38,440 bases of DNA, from positions 7,059,009 to 7,097,448 of the forward strand of contig NC_049984.1 of assembly GCF_000003815.2 (NCBI RefSeq), written 5' to 3'. Positions 21,771-33,070 of this stretch are shown here, in pieces (positions within the stretch are counted from its first letter, which is position 1; each line of letters begins with the position of its first letter). The stretch comes from Branchiostoma floridae (taxonomy: Eukaryota; Chordata; Leptocardii; Amphioxiformes; Branchiostomatidae). Both the position numbers and the translations under genes were made by a program. Below the pieces are notes generated by a model, which saw only the letters and a program-made list of their open reading frames with translations, made no database searches and had not been told where the DNA came from.

Positions 21771-22964
21771 TGGAGGGGGGGGGGGGATTCCAGTGCTCTG
21801 ACAACACAGAGAGGAGATAAGCGCCACAGGTGAGCCTGTTGAGTCAGCATAACATGTTGTGCTGCCCCTACGGCTTATTAATCAGCCTACGGCTGATTAA
21901 CAAAGGCTTTGGGACGAACGAACGACAACACAGACGTACCACTTTCAAGTGCGGTAGCACCTCTCCGTAAATAAGTTTTTTCTACTGAAAAAGCAAGAAA
22001 CAATGCTGCCGTGTGTGCAACTAGGAACTACAAGGGTCCGGCCGATGATCATGCGGTGATCACGACAATGACCTGCGAAAATGCTGTAAGAACGAATCAT
22101 TGTCTCCACTTTAAAGAGTTACCAAAGAAACTCATTTGCCCTCTGTGGCTCTGCAGTTGGTTTGAAGTCACTGAAATCATTCATATTGGATAAACTAGCC
22201 ATATCCTTCACTTCCATTTGATTGTCCGGCTTTTCGAATTTGAATACCAAAGAGTTTTGAATAATAACATTTGCCACCCATATAACCTTGAAACTGTTGA
22301 ATAAGATACAAAGCTCATACAGGTTAGAGTGTACAGTGTAATTGGTGATCTTACCGATTTATGTTTACAGCGTGTATTACGCTATTTATAGCCTCTTTGA
22401 TGTAATGTGCAATGTCTATAGTTAACCATATCCGTCACCCTTGCCTTTGGGAAAGGTCGCGTAAGATCTATGTACAATTCCGGCGGAAGTCCATAATAGA
22501 GGAAGTCTGGGTCTGAAGATTTCGGGGGTCAAAAGATACACGCATTGCACGACTCAACCTCAATGAAGAGGGATTGGGATGTTTTTACACGGGAAAGTTT
22601 GTTCAGATTTGTTCGGACAAAAACTGCTGTAGTTTGATAGAGCAATGACACACTGTATTTCAAGTCATGGGAAATTTGATACTTCAGGGTATTGTTTTTT
22701 ATTGATTAAACATGAAAGTCGATGGATATGCTTTGCATTGGCCTACAAGGGTTGATCCCCATGGGGAACCATGTGTAGATTCATCAGGAGCATTATGACA
22801 TGTTAGCGAGGAGGAGTCAATAGATGTTGACGCTTCTTATACCACCTTCACACTAGACGAGGATTGAGTTACTCTCCAAGAAGAGGTTGATTCGCGGAGA
22901 TACAGTAGTAGTCGGAAAAATTACACGGGCGCTCTTCTCGTAAGAGGAGAGTCTATGCAGTATG
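21771..22964. other. Intergenic, small hairpin
   Basis: No gene was seen. A short perfect hairpin, TTAATCAGCC / GGCTGATTAA, lies at about 21878-21900. Confidence 0.45.
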
Positions 22965-23190
22965 GCCGCATTCTACGACATTCCAACATTATTCGAAACA
23001 TATTAATATTCTGATGTCTGTCGATTGGGAACAAAAACGACAAGCCACTTTAAATCCTGTCAAAATGGGCACAAATAAGAATACTAATATACAAAGAATT
23101 TTTATTCAGACGGCATACCGGTTCATTCCGCCTCATGTGAAGGGGTTATAAAATAAGGTCCATTTGGAATTTTCACCAAAATGTGACTGG
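22965..23190. repeat. Diverged copy of the right half of the 6174-7362 element
   Basis: Shares CATTCTACG(A/G)CATTCCAACA, CATTCC and GGTCCATTTGGAA blocks in the same order as about 7040-7290, with many substitutions. Confidence 0.6.
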
Positions 23191-23843
23191 AATTAGAGTT
23201 TATTCCGTGTCGAGATCTCTTCTCTATGATGTCCTCACTTCTATCAACCAAGCACGGCAGTATTTACCCATAAACTTGAACAAACTTTTCCATGTGAAAA
23301 CCTTCTACTTCAGTCAGGTTGAGTGAACTTTGTGAGTTACGTGTATCTTTGACCTCTGAAACAATTTTTTTTAACTTCCCACGCACATAACATAAAAGAG
23401 ACTACATGCTTTCTACAGAGATTGGTAAGATTGGTAAATTACATTAATTGCGCACTAACCCAAGCACTTAGTACACGGTTCAAATTACTGAGTGGGGCAA
23501 AGGTGTACATGTGTTAACTGTTCGGTATTTAGAACTGAAAGAAGTTGAAAGTACAGACTCAAATAGAGTTAATTCCAGTTGTGGCGGCGGGAGGACTGTA
23601 TTTAGCTATCCTTGTGTGTGTCTTTATTTTATATGTAGAATACCGGGTGGAGGGTATAATGTTGTTTTAAGACTTTGACATTCAGAACTCTTTGATAAAA
23701 GCATACGACTAAGCTGAAGTAGAGTCTATACTGTTAAACTATTCAATCCTTCATCGGGGTACTTATTGCTATTTTTCAGATCTTCATTGGCTTGCAGTAC
23801 AATACGGTTTTGCGGTGGCGTGTGTGTTTCACCAAGCATACCG
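23191..23843. other. Intergenic, nothing recognised
   Basis: No open frame with recognisable features and no clear repeat was found. Confidence 0.4.
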
Positions 23844-23851
23844 GGTCACCC

Positions 23852-24060
23852 CTAGTCTCCAAGCAGAGGTTAGGCTCCTGTTTTTTTTTTTTAAATTTGT
23901 AGTCGTTTTTATCGGGCTTTCTATTTGTATTTTATCTTGCTGTGTCAAAACCTAACTGGCTGTCGTACTTCAAGAAAAATGACAAAATAGAAAGCCCGAT
24001 AAAAACGACTACAAAAACGTTAAAAAAACAGCCGGAGCCTAACCTCTGCTTGGAGAGTAG
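23852..24060. mobile_element. hAT-like MITE (element A)
   Basis: The ends are inverted repeats: CTAGTCTCCAAGCAGAGG at the left and CCTCTGCTTGGAGAGTAG at the right. Inner inverted blocks follow (GTAGTCGTTTTTATCGGGCT and its mirror). The 8-bp sequence GGTCACCC occurs at 23844-23851 and 24060-24067, matching the 8-bp target duplication of hAT transposons; one base overlaps the element end. There is no coding capacity. Confidence 0.8.
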
Positions 24061-24067
24061 GTCACCC

Positions 24068-25526
24068 TTACTCTTCTCGAGAATCATGTTGGGATTTTTA
24101 TGAATGATCTGGGAATCTGGGAACAATACTAGACAACTAACATCTTAGCCATAAACATTCCTCATAGCTTCCTGGAAGGAGGCTGCAACATTCTAAAACG
24201 TCACCTTTTGAAACGTTTCCGTCAGCCCCAGGATTACTCTCCCCCATCTCGGTGCTGTATCGTGTTATCTTTTTGCCTCCCTGCTTGAGTGAACTATTTA
24301 GCTAATGTGCCTTTCGCCCTTCAGAAGCTTAAAAGAGAGTTAAAAAGTCTTCAGACAGAAATTTCTTCCGGTGCAAATGATTTCCAAACTGTCATTTGTT
24401 TGGAAACGTGAGTCTTTGAATGAGAGAAAAGTAAGAGAATTATCAGATAACCAGGACAGTCGAATTGTAACAGCGTTAAACTTCACGGAAGTGCGTCAGC
24501 GGATAAGAGAAAAACACCTGTCAAAGAAACAAAGTGGGTAAAAGAAAGTCATTGAAATCAGAAGTAACGTTACACCAAAATGATAAGGAAAACAAAAATA
24601 CGAGGAAACTACTATATACTTCTACTGTCAGTCAGGAAACACAACTATGGATACAAATAAACGAAACTGATATACATGGATTGTACATGCACTGATACTC
24701 TTCCCTCGTCGACGCTGTATCTAAAGATTTAGTGCGGACGAGAAATCTGTAATGAAAGAGTTTCTTCAATTGATCTCAATTGACATGCGGATATGTAACA
24801 TGTACTTCGGGTATTGAAGAGCAAGTTTAAAGCTTAGAAGCATAATCACGCAAACACCTAATTTACCAATTTACCCGAAGTTGGGACAAGTTACGGCGAA
24901 CCACAATTATGGAAGATAGCGAGTAGACAAACGACGAGCCGAGCAATTAGCTGAAGTGTTGGTTAGATAAAGTCTAGTGTTCATTCGTAGCGAGTTGAGC
25001 TATTACGCACGTGTGCGAGGCTCCAAGGTCGCCCGCACCGCTCAAGCACACACCAAATGCTCTTAGATAACAGGCGGTAATGATGGGAAGCGGAGATGTT
25101 AAGGTTTTTTTGGGAAGCTACCGGAGATGGGGACTTAGCAGTAAGTGCTATTATCATCGTCAGGAATGAGCCTGGCTTATAGACAACCCCACTTCTACAG
25201 TCGGCTTGCCTCACAGGCCCTTTTCGGTACAATTCAAGGTATAATTCCAAGGCCTAGGAAAAATCCGATTAAGGTCCTGAAGTAGTTAGGGTTGATATAG
25301 TAGGTAGGGATCCTCGCAGCACACTTATATTCTAATTATGCAGATCTACATTGGACAAAGCGCCGAAACGAGGAGAACATGCATGTTAGGATACGATGTT
25401 GCTACATTTTCATCACTCAGATGTCAAATTTTATGTCCCATCCCAGCTCTAGCGGTGGACCAAAAGAAGGCTAGGTTTTGCCAGGGTCGGTCGGGTAACC
25501 GGCTACACAACATTTTATTGGGCCCA
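24068..25526. other. Intergenic, no gene recognised
   Basis: Only short frames without recognisable domains; no clear repeat until the nested cluster begins near 25527. Confidence 0.4.
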
Positions 25527-25848
25527 AAGGTGGACTCTCACTGCACCTGGGGCATCGGTGCGGCACTGTGGGGTTCGTAGATGACTCAACGAATTTCAGA
25601 GATAAAGAATGAATTTTCTTCCGTTTTTTGTATTTTGTTGTCTTTTGAGTCATACATTTACGTATTACGCAATATCCAAATTATAAAGAATCGCGAAAAT
25701 AACAAAACAGTGCCACAGTGAAAGAACCCCGCAGGGCCGCACCGGTGCCCCAAGTGCAGTGAAAATCTACTCTTCAAGCAGATGTTAGGCTCCCGCTGTT
25801 TTTTATAATCCCCAAGCAGATTCCTCCGGTGGCATAAACAGTAACATA

Positions 25849-26056
25849 CTATAAATGCATTTAAGATCGCGGGGATTTAATTTCGCGGTAGCGGGAAAAG
25901 GGACTTTTCGCGGTGGATTTAAGTTCGCGGTAACACCATAGACTGCAGTCTAATACCATAATAGAGAAATGTTCGCGGTGGTTTTAAGTTCGCGGTGAAG
26001 TGGTCACCTCGAAAACCGCGAACATTAATCCACCGCGAACATTTCTGCATTTACAG
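25849..26056. mobile_element. MITE with TA duplication (element E) inserted in D
   Basis: Ends CTATAAATGC / GCATTTACAG are flanked by TA at 25847-25848 and 26057-26058, and the element interrupts the left arm of D. The interior has repeated TTCGCGGTGG blocks in both orientations. A TA target fits Tc1/mariner-type MITEs. Confidence 0.75.
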
Positions 26057-26148
26057 TAAGCTGGGGAAGGACTTCAGCCGGCAGAGGGGTAAAATTGTCT
26101 ACCGCTGAATCTGCCGCAGACGCAACTGTCCGCGTGCCAATTTACCCC

Positions 26149-26248
26149 NNNNNNNNNNNNNNNNNNNNNNNNNNNNNNNNNNNNNNNNNNNNNNNNNNNN
26201 NNNNNNNNNNNNNNNNNNNNNNNNNNNNNNNNNNNNNNNNNNNNNNNN
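26149..26248. other. Assembly gap, 100 N
   Basis: Lies at the centre of palindromic element D, where assembly commonly fails. Confidence 1.
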
Positions 26249-26469
26249 AGTCCTTCCCCAGCATTATGTTACTGGTTTTATGCCACCGGAGGAATCTGCT
26301 TGGAGATTAGTTTTTTAGTCGTTTTTATAGGGCTTTCTATTTTGTCATTGTTCTTGTAGTACGCAAGATACAATACAAAATAGAAAATCCCATAAAATTG
26401 ACCATAAAAAACGTTTAAAAAAACAGCCGGAGCCTAACCTCTGCTTGAAGAGTAGTGAGAATCCACCTT

Positions 26470-27351
26470 AAGTAAGATCCATGTACCATTAATGGTACTC
26501 ACACTCACAACAACGGTACTCACACTTCCAATAAAGGCACAAAGTTCTTCTATAGGTATTATATAAACATTTCCTATCAGACGTTTGCTTGGTCATGCTT
26601 GCTCGACAAGTCGCGCTTGTTATGCCTGTCTGAAGCCACAATCAATAAACATTAAGTCAGCCAGACTGCCTAAAACTCCACTACCACTATAACTTATGCT
26701 TTGAATCATGATTTTTTTTTTACGTTTTAGTTTCACTGTGTAAAATTTGGCTTTTCGTCTTTGGGTAGGGGAATAGACTAGCGCCTCCAAAAACTTTTGG
26801 CATATATTTGGAGAATCCTAATGAATAAATAAATAGATAAATAAATCATTTGCTTCATGCATATCAAGTTTGTTCTGTTACAAGTACATGTATTGTCTTT
26901 ATTTCGTTACAGTTTTGTATCTTTGCTCATGTTGCTTACCTTTGTGTCTTTTGTATGTATAGCATGTATAGTGGTGACGCTAACGTTACATAAATTTGTC
27001 AACTTGAGTGCGTCACCATTATGTCTGTAATGCCCTTCAGCGTGAATAACACTTTTGGCTTAGCATCTAATTGGAGACCTCTTGCAGTGTTTGGGGCTAA
27101 CAGTGTGTTTTCTATGTTCACCTCTTAACCTGACTCTGTTCTATATAAAGGTACATGTTACAGAATGCGGTATAACAATGTTGTCAATCTGTATCATTTG
27201 TCATTACCCTATAGCCATGTACTGAACCTAACAAAAAAGGCTGTGACCCAAACATCATTAGACTCCACCTGTACGTAAGGGCCACTTAACAAGGAACCTT
27301 TACACCCTACACATTAACTTCCGATTACCTCAATTCAACATAGCCCACATT
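26470..27351. other. Intergenic, retroelement tail fragment
   Basis: No gene was seen. At about 26798-26848 the sequence ATATTTGGAGAATCCTAATG followed by AAATA repeats matches the SINE/LINE 3' tail found at 6790-6845 and 8845-8875. Confidence 0.55.
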
Positions 27352-27359
27352 CTCTTATG

Positions 27360-27791
27360 TAGGGCTGGGTACCGGTACAGAAAATTCAGGTCCAGGTCCG
27401 GTTCAGGTCCAGAGGATCAGGTCCAGGTCTGGACCTGAACCTGGACCTGATGCAGTATGACTCATACCAATGGTCCATTTCACTACAAAGAAATCTGTTT
27501 GGTGGAGTATTGGGCTTACACTGGCGTTTTAAAATCCTACAACGCTATTTGCACCTGTGCGATTGGCTGTACAACTTAGTAGGAATACTATAAACTCTAC
27601 TCTACTTCACTCTTGTTATTTTCTTCCACCTGCAAGCGCTAAAACGTGTGAATGCCTGATAAAATAATCTGTTAATTTTCTAATCGGTCCAACATCCGGT
27701 CCACCTAATTTTTTCAGGTCCGGTTTTTCTGGACCGGTCCAATAAGAAAAACCGGTTTTGTACCGGTACACTGTACCGATACCCAGCCCTA
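27360..27791. mobile_element. hAT-type MITE, copy 1
   Basis: 432 bp, starting TAGGGCTGGGTACCGGTACA and ending TGTACCGATACCCAGCCCTA, with perfect 8-bp target duplications CTCTTATG at 27352-27359 and 27792-27799. These are hallmarks of hAT elements. The interior has alternating GGTCCAGGTC blocks that fold back, and no coding capacity. A close sister lies at 37032-37470 in the same orientation. Confidence 0.92.
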
Positions 27792-28101
27792 CTCTTATGT
27801 AATAATCTTCAAGTCATTCATATATGAACAACATTTTGTAGTAGCTATAGAATGGGGACTATCAAAAAGCATTTGTTCCTACATTTTCAGTATCACAAAG
27901 AAGCGAGAAGAAGTCGAATTTACTCAGTATATTAGTAGAATATGATCCTTGTGTTGATCGACATTGTAAATAATCCATGTATTTGTCAAATATAATTTTG
28001 TTGCGATCTGTACTTAACCCAGTGGGTATATATGTGTACAAGAAAGGTCTTTTCATTCATTCATTCATATATCATTAGGCCAAAAAAAAACCGGAAAAGT
28101 T

Positions 28102-28211
28102 ATGGCGTTCACAATGACAGCCACACGCTTGCGCCGGAAGCGCAGAGATCTGAGCGGGTAGACGATGGCGAGAACCGGTCCACACTCATGATGCACAGCT
28201 GCTGTTGTTAC
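28102..28211 (-). pseudogene. Decayed inverted copy of receptor exon 2
   Basis: Read on the minus strand this matches receptor exon 2 (14103-14238) from its first base, including the preceding AG, through GTGAACGCCAT near the exon end. A 14-base deletion early on and a 1-base deletion with neighbouring changes at the DRF codons shift the frame, then restore it (net 15 bases). IVYPLRSLRFRRKRVAVIVN is intact, but the TM3 signature (SVDRF) is lost. Outside the deletions only a few bases differ over about 98. No other receptor exon is seen nearby. It is non-functional as a receptor. Confidence 0.85.
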
Positions 28212-28213
28212 CT

Positions 28214-29762
28214 TGAAACCAACCAAAATATTATCGAAAGCAATCAATAAAGTTCAGTGTGTGGGCCGAATAATCTCTCTTCGTAGCCAGGGGCTGTGAG
28301 GGGCTTACAATAGGTGGACTAATCCGCATGGGTCTGGAGCGGCTCTAACTCATCAGGTAACCTCAATACGACTGTAATTGTTCCAGTGTACGGGAGGATG
28401 TTCCAAATCACTTAAAAGTGCACGGGAGACGTTTAGCGGTGTTAGGTACAAGTGCAGTAACTTAACGCTCTTCGATTGCAGATATGTCAGAGCGGAGCTT
28501 GAGGGACATGTCTATCAATTATGTAGTTGTACCGTCTTTGGTGAAATTTCTGATGTCAATTGCAAAGCACTGTAATTTCTTTTTCACTGTCCGGCAGCTG
28601 ACGGAAAATGAGTCTACAAAAATCTTTGATCAGCACAGCGCAGATTCACGAGCATGACGACGGCTCTGAATTCGGCTGGTACCTCACTCCACACCAGCGA
28701 CGAAAAAAGGAATACTGGTTGGATTTCACAGATGAAAATAGTCATGTGGCTTATACATATATGCAGTTTGGTGTATGTGCAGTTTCTGCCTCCTACAACA
28801 GCTAAAAGTGGGTCAGGGAATTTTTTGATTGCATGTTTATTGGACCTTCCTTGTATTGTACTTACACACTATAGGTGTACTGCACTTTGCCTCTGACAGA
28901 CTTCCAAGGAATGGTCATCTTGAAATCAACTCTGTTGCTCATAAGAATTTGAACAACAAATTGAGATATTTCAGTCTCAAGAAGATATGCCTTTACATTT
29001 TTATCAAATTTACATTCATTCAAAGCTTACTACAAAACCAATTTCATCACTTTCTGACTCCCCTCGTACATTTGTCACCTTTTCCCAATATTGGTAGAAA
29101 TTTTAGTTTTCAGCTAGAATCACATAAATGGTTCCTGCTACAATAATGAATTGTGTAGTACTAATAGCACCACAAATGCATGTTATTATGATAACACACT
29201 CATCATCATGTTGGAAAACTTGTTTACACCATCTGGTGGAATTCATGTGTGAAACAAATTTGGGATGTTTGGTGGTCTGACCACCTAATTTCAAGTTTAA
29301 GGCTAGGCAAGACACTCAGAGTTACTCATGCAGAACGATTTCCGATTTTATATAGTATCTTTGCCCTCCCTTACCTACATCATTTCATATTTGACTCGGC
29401 CTTTCCTATTTTTTGAGGAAGGTGAATAGTTACAGTTGTTTTAAAAGTAGGAAATCCTTCGATATATCTGTACTTTTTTACTTCAACTATGATAAGAAAA
29501 TACAATGAAGAAACATAAATTGCTGCCAGCTATTGCCCTGATACGGTAACCGTAATATTTCCATACTTCCACAAAACATGATCCACCTTTCTACATTGCC
29601 AAAATGGATCTGTCCACTGTAGGGAGAATACATTGTTTAATCAGTAAATAGTCCTTTCTTAGGTCAAAAGTTTGTTAATTTGGCCCATATATGGAGCAAA
29701 CTCATGTTCCAACAAATATTCAAGAATATTATTTTGTATTTAAGTGCATATTTGTGACCATT
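28214..29762. other. Intergenic, no gene recognised
   Basis: Several frames of 65-105 codons (28378-29146) overlap one another and have no recognisable domains or splice context. Confidence 0.4.
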
Positions 29763-29862
29763 NNNNNNNNNNNNNNNNNNNNNNNNNNNNNNNNNNNNNN
29801 NNNNNNNNNNNNNNNNNNNNNNNNNNNNNNNNNNNNNNNNNNNNNNNNNNNNNNNNNNNNNN
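29763..29862. other. Assembly gap, 100 N
   Basis: Unsized scaffold gap. Confidence 1.
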
Positions 29863-30117
29863 TTTTTACTGCATCTTTTCAGCCAAAGCAAGACGACATG
29901 ATACGTCTAAAAGACGCGCCATGTGTTTTCAATCGGCCAGGCTCCGGGCCGGCCCGGGAGCATGGGGACCCCCTGGGACTTTGATTGACAGGGATATGAT
30001 GACTTTTGCATCTCATCTGACTTCGGGAATCGTCGGAAACCAATAGTATTCCTTTTTTTGTAAGATTAATTCACGGCTTACGTTCGTGTGACACCATATT
30101 TGGAAGTGCCATATGCT

Positions 30118-31338
30118 TAGCCTCCTTCACCGGCCTCTCTGGGAAGCTTGGCAATTTTTTTTTGGGGGGGGGGGGGGGTGGCGGTAGGTCCATTCCCGAT
30201 TTTTAACCGGGAATATGCCGGGAAAGGAAATATGCCGGGAAAGGAATATACCCCGGAAAGCTTGGACGGGCTAAGCGAAATCGGCTTCCCAGGAGGCCTG
30301 CTACTTGTCGCTATCTACAAACGCAATAATGATTAAGAATGCCTTTCAGACGGCCAATTAATGTATTCGCGAGAAGTTATTCACACTGCCGCGAGAAGTA
30401 ATTCACACTTCAACGTTAATAGTGCACGGCCACCCCGAAGCGAGCCACAAACCTACGTAACGTTACCGGAAACCGTGCACAGACTGCCTGCCTTTGTCAC
30501 TTCCAGAGTTACAATAATTGATACAACGGTTTGAATAATTGATACACGTGCAAAACTTACATTTCAGATCAGTGTAAAACATTTTTTCCAGTGGGTTTAA
30601 AACATACTTTCAGACACCATCGATGATCCGACCGGCAATCCGAATGGGGAGGGGGGCGAGAGTTACGTAAAAAGACGGTCGCTCGATTTCGAAAAATACA
30701 AAAAACGATTTTCCACACGTAGTGCAAACAAGCCTTGCCTGATCAGCAACAAGGGCATGAAATGGCGAGATGACGATGACCATGGTGAGTTCTCTGGCAA
30801 TCGACGGCAAAATCTGATAGCAGAGCGACTTGCCTTGGCCTGTAGCAAGGCCAAGAAAACAATCATTGCCTACGCAGACCGCAGCAATGGCCAGGGATTG
30901 TCCTTCCCTCAACTCGGGGAAGCTATTTCGTACATGATGGGAAGTATCAGCGGAGTTTTTCTACGGTAAGTACTCGTTTTCAAATGAGCCGTGTTTTGAA
31001 ATGCGTGACCCGACGACCGTTACAAAGTTACGGGTCATCGCGCGACGGGGCGTGTGCCGGGCTGCCAGTGCTGGACGCGTTTATACTGGGAAGTTCGCAC
31101 ATCCATACCAAATGGTGATAAGTGTTTTTTAATAGGGCTTTGTAGATAGCGACAAGTAGCAGGCCTACTGGGAAGCCGATTTCGCCTAGCCCGTACAAGC
31201 TTTCCGGTGTATATTCCTTTCCCGGCATATTTCCTTTCCCGGCATATTCCCGGTTAAAAATCGCGAATCGACCTACCGCCACCCCCCCCCCCAAAAAAAA
31301 ATTGCCAAGCTTCCCAGAGAGGCCGGTGAAGGAGGCTA
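30118..31338. mobile_element. 1.2-kb element with 200-bp TIRs (Mutator-like?)
   Basis: Left terminal repeat 30118-30321 and right 31139-31338 are reverse complements at very high identity by eye, both starting TAGCCTCCTTCACCGGCCTC. The 9-bp sequence CCATATGCT lies directly outside both ends (30109-30117 and 31339-31347). Long TIRs with a 9-bp target duplication are typical of Mutator-like elements; an 8-bp reading would also allow other superfamilies. The 0.8-kb interior has no transposase but carries a RecQ-helicase fragment on the minus strand. The arms contain a poly-G/poly-C run and a doubled ATGCCGGGAAAGGAA block. Confidence 0.82.
30610..30960 (-). pseudogene. RecQ-family helicase N-terminal fragment inside TIR element
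   Basis: The minus-strand open frame runs from about 30960 to a stop at 30610. It contains VRNSFPELREGQSLAI, then GLATGQGKSLCYQILPS (Walker A, helicase motif I) and IVISPFHALVADQ (motif Ia region). This order and spacing are typical of the start of RecQ superfamily 2 helicases. The DEAH box and all later motifs are absent; after VADQ the sequence no longer looks like RecQ. The segment could begin at an acceptor (CTTACCGTAG) just upstream. It is either a captured host exon or a remnant of a helicase encoded by the parental transposon. Confidence 0.7.
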
Positions 31339-31347
31339 CCATATGCT

Positions 31348-32900
31348 GGGGGAGGGGTGTGTGCTTGGTTGGTATGTATTGAGTTTATGGGCTGTACCAT
31401 TCCTGGGGACCACACGACTCCCAGATAATTTGTATTAAAAAAAAGCATATTTCGGTAATATCTTCGTCATATATGTGAATTGGTGAACAAATATTACTAA
31501 CAACCTTAGCTTTGTGTTCACATAACTGCTTGTGACCATCATTTTGGCAGTATTTTGATGTGTTTTTGAATAACTTTAAGACAAACGGACGGCAGTCTTT
31601 GAAACCGGAAGTTGAGATTCGGCCGTAATTTTATTCAAACCTTTGACTATTTCCTTAAATATAACTTGATGGATGTTATGTACATATACTTCTGTAAGTT
31701 GTGTCCAAGTTTCGTTGTAGTAGGATGAAAAATGCCTACGCTACAGGGTTGAAAAGATAGTAACCCCTACGTGCCCCCAGACCCACGCTGGGACCCTCTG
31801 GGGGCACCTTAAGTAAAAATTAGTTACTAACAGGGAAAGCATCAAATAATGTACAAGAGGAAGGACCAGCCCCTTGTTTATTGTCACACAAAATACAGTA
31901 TTTGGCAAGTATATATTTTGCTTTCAACAGTATCAAAAACTAGTACCACAAACATCATTCTCAATGAACTAAAAAGTACATGTATGTGCAACACTTCCTA
32001 ATTATAGATCATGGAACGTTACAATGTATTTACTCTGCAAGAACTGTGGTAAAACATGGTACAAAACCACCATACATCACATGTCAACACAAGGTAAAGC
32101 AACTGTGCTAAGAATAATGCACATTTGCGTATTGTGTTAATATGTACTGCATTTTTATAAGGTTTCAATATAGCTGCCAATAGTCAACATTATGGCAAAC
32201 AATAGATTCACAAAGCCTTGTCTCGTCACACCTTTTTTTGGAACACAAATACGACCGTGCAGATAGAAAGATTGTTGATTAGGCAATAACATGGTAGCAA
32301 GTAATACCAAGACGTTTTACCAAATAGAATGCTGGATTTTGAAGTTAACATGATTCTATCTGATGTACTGAAATGCAGGACAAGGAGCAAATACCTGTAG
32401 TTTATGATTATAACATCAGCAATATCTATAACGTTACACAGTTAAGTGCCAAAAGTATACAAAAGCTTACTAGGGAATAAAAGTGTTCAATCAATGTGTA
32501 TGTGATACACCTTAAGTCCAAATGGATATGCTATTTATTCCATTCTAACTTGCAGGCTCCATCCAATAAGATGATGCTGAATCATTACATCCTTAATATC
32601 TGACCCCACAATAAACCTCAGCACAATGGTATCATTGATGAAGCATAGACATCAATACAATAGGCAGGGAAACACTAATACATGTATCACCCTTGTTACT
32701 GACATTTCAAGATGCTCCAGCATCTGCATGTATGTGAACCCCAGGAAAGAAGACAGCCACAAAGAGATGTTTTTACTTTGTAGGATATTTGACCAAGGAA
32801 CTAATAAAAAATGCTTGTCAGCAACTTTCAGGTTATATGTTATACAGGCATGTATGTTATGTTGGTACAAAGGACACATGATTATGTCCAAGAGAAGTCC
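31348..32900. other. Intergenic and probable SMIM13 3' UTR
   Basis: No protein gene was seen. A small GC-rich hairpin (GTGCCCCCAGA / TCTGGGGGCAC, 31771-31807) is present. The stretch nearest 32900 probably holds the 3' UTR of the minus-strand SMIM13 homologue; candidate poly(A) signals appear on plus as TTTATT (near 32531 and 31877), without proof of use. The plus-strand frame at 32626-32955 is a shadow. Confidence 0.45.
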
Positions 32901-33070
32901 TTATGAAGAAGTTTGTTGTTCCCTCATCGCTCTGGTTCTGGACCGAAGCCTGTAGCCAGACTGCCTGGGTTGGTCGTCTGCTGTCTCTGCTTTCTCCTTT
33001 GCACTGCCGTTGAGAAGTTCCTGTACAAACTTGAATCTGGATAGAAACAGCTTCCAGACCAAGAACCATC
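32901..33070 (-). CDS. SMIM13 homologue, last coding exon (partial gene)
   Basis: On the minus strand, after the acceptor TTCTTGTTCCAG, the exon reads (G)WFLVWKLFLSRFKFVQELL and continues for 55 residues to a TAA at 32901-32903. The segment from W-F-x-V-W through L-F-L-S-R/K-F-K-F, then a polar acidic part and a basic R-S-R-R tail, matches the C-terminal part of small integral membrane protein 13. That protein is a single-pass protein of about 90 residues in vertebrates with no settled function. The first two bases complete a glycine codon split across the intron. The upstream exon, expected to encode the hydrophobic transmembrane segment, is not seen up to the N gap at 33286-33643 or beyond, so it probably lies in the gap. 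A frame starting at an ATG at 33110 crosses the acceptor and is not the real start. Confidence 0.78.

Larger units (their letters stand above)
25806..26309. mobile_element. hAT-like MITE (element D) inserted in B
   Basis: Ends TAATCCCCAAGCAGATTCCT and its mirror, finishing CTGCTTGGAGATTA, are flanked by perfect 8-bp duplications GTTTTTTA (25798-25805 and 26310-26317). Arms continue inward through CCGGTGGCATAAA, GTAACAT and GCTGGGGAAGGACT. The centre contains a 100-N gap. Confidence 0.8.
25767..26454. mobile_element. hAT-like MITE (element B) inserted in C
   Basis: Same family as element A: the left end CTACTCTTCAAGCAG is mirrored at the right by CTGCTTGAAGAGTA, with the same inner blocks (TAGTCGTTTTTATAGGGC and an imperfect mirror). 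Flanks GTGAAAAT (25759-25766) and GTGAGAAT (26455-26462) are an 8-bp target duplication with one difference. Most of its length is the later insertion D. Confidence 0.75.
25527..26469. mobile_element. Palindromic MITE (element C), host of nested insertions
   Basis: The left arm (AAGGTGGACTCTCACTGCAC onward, 25527-25577) is mirrored by 25725-25763, but the outermost part of the right arm (GAATCCACCTT) appears only at 26459-26469, after element B. Removing B restores a continuous palindrome. Element C was therefore present before B inserted. Confidence 0.75.

Noticed and set aside
32857-33069. Second minus-strand frame over the SMIM13 exon
   Set aside because: Other frame of the same exon; the SMIM13-like reading starts at the splice acceptor at 33070 and matches the known family.
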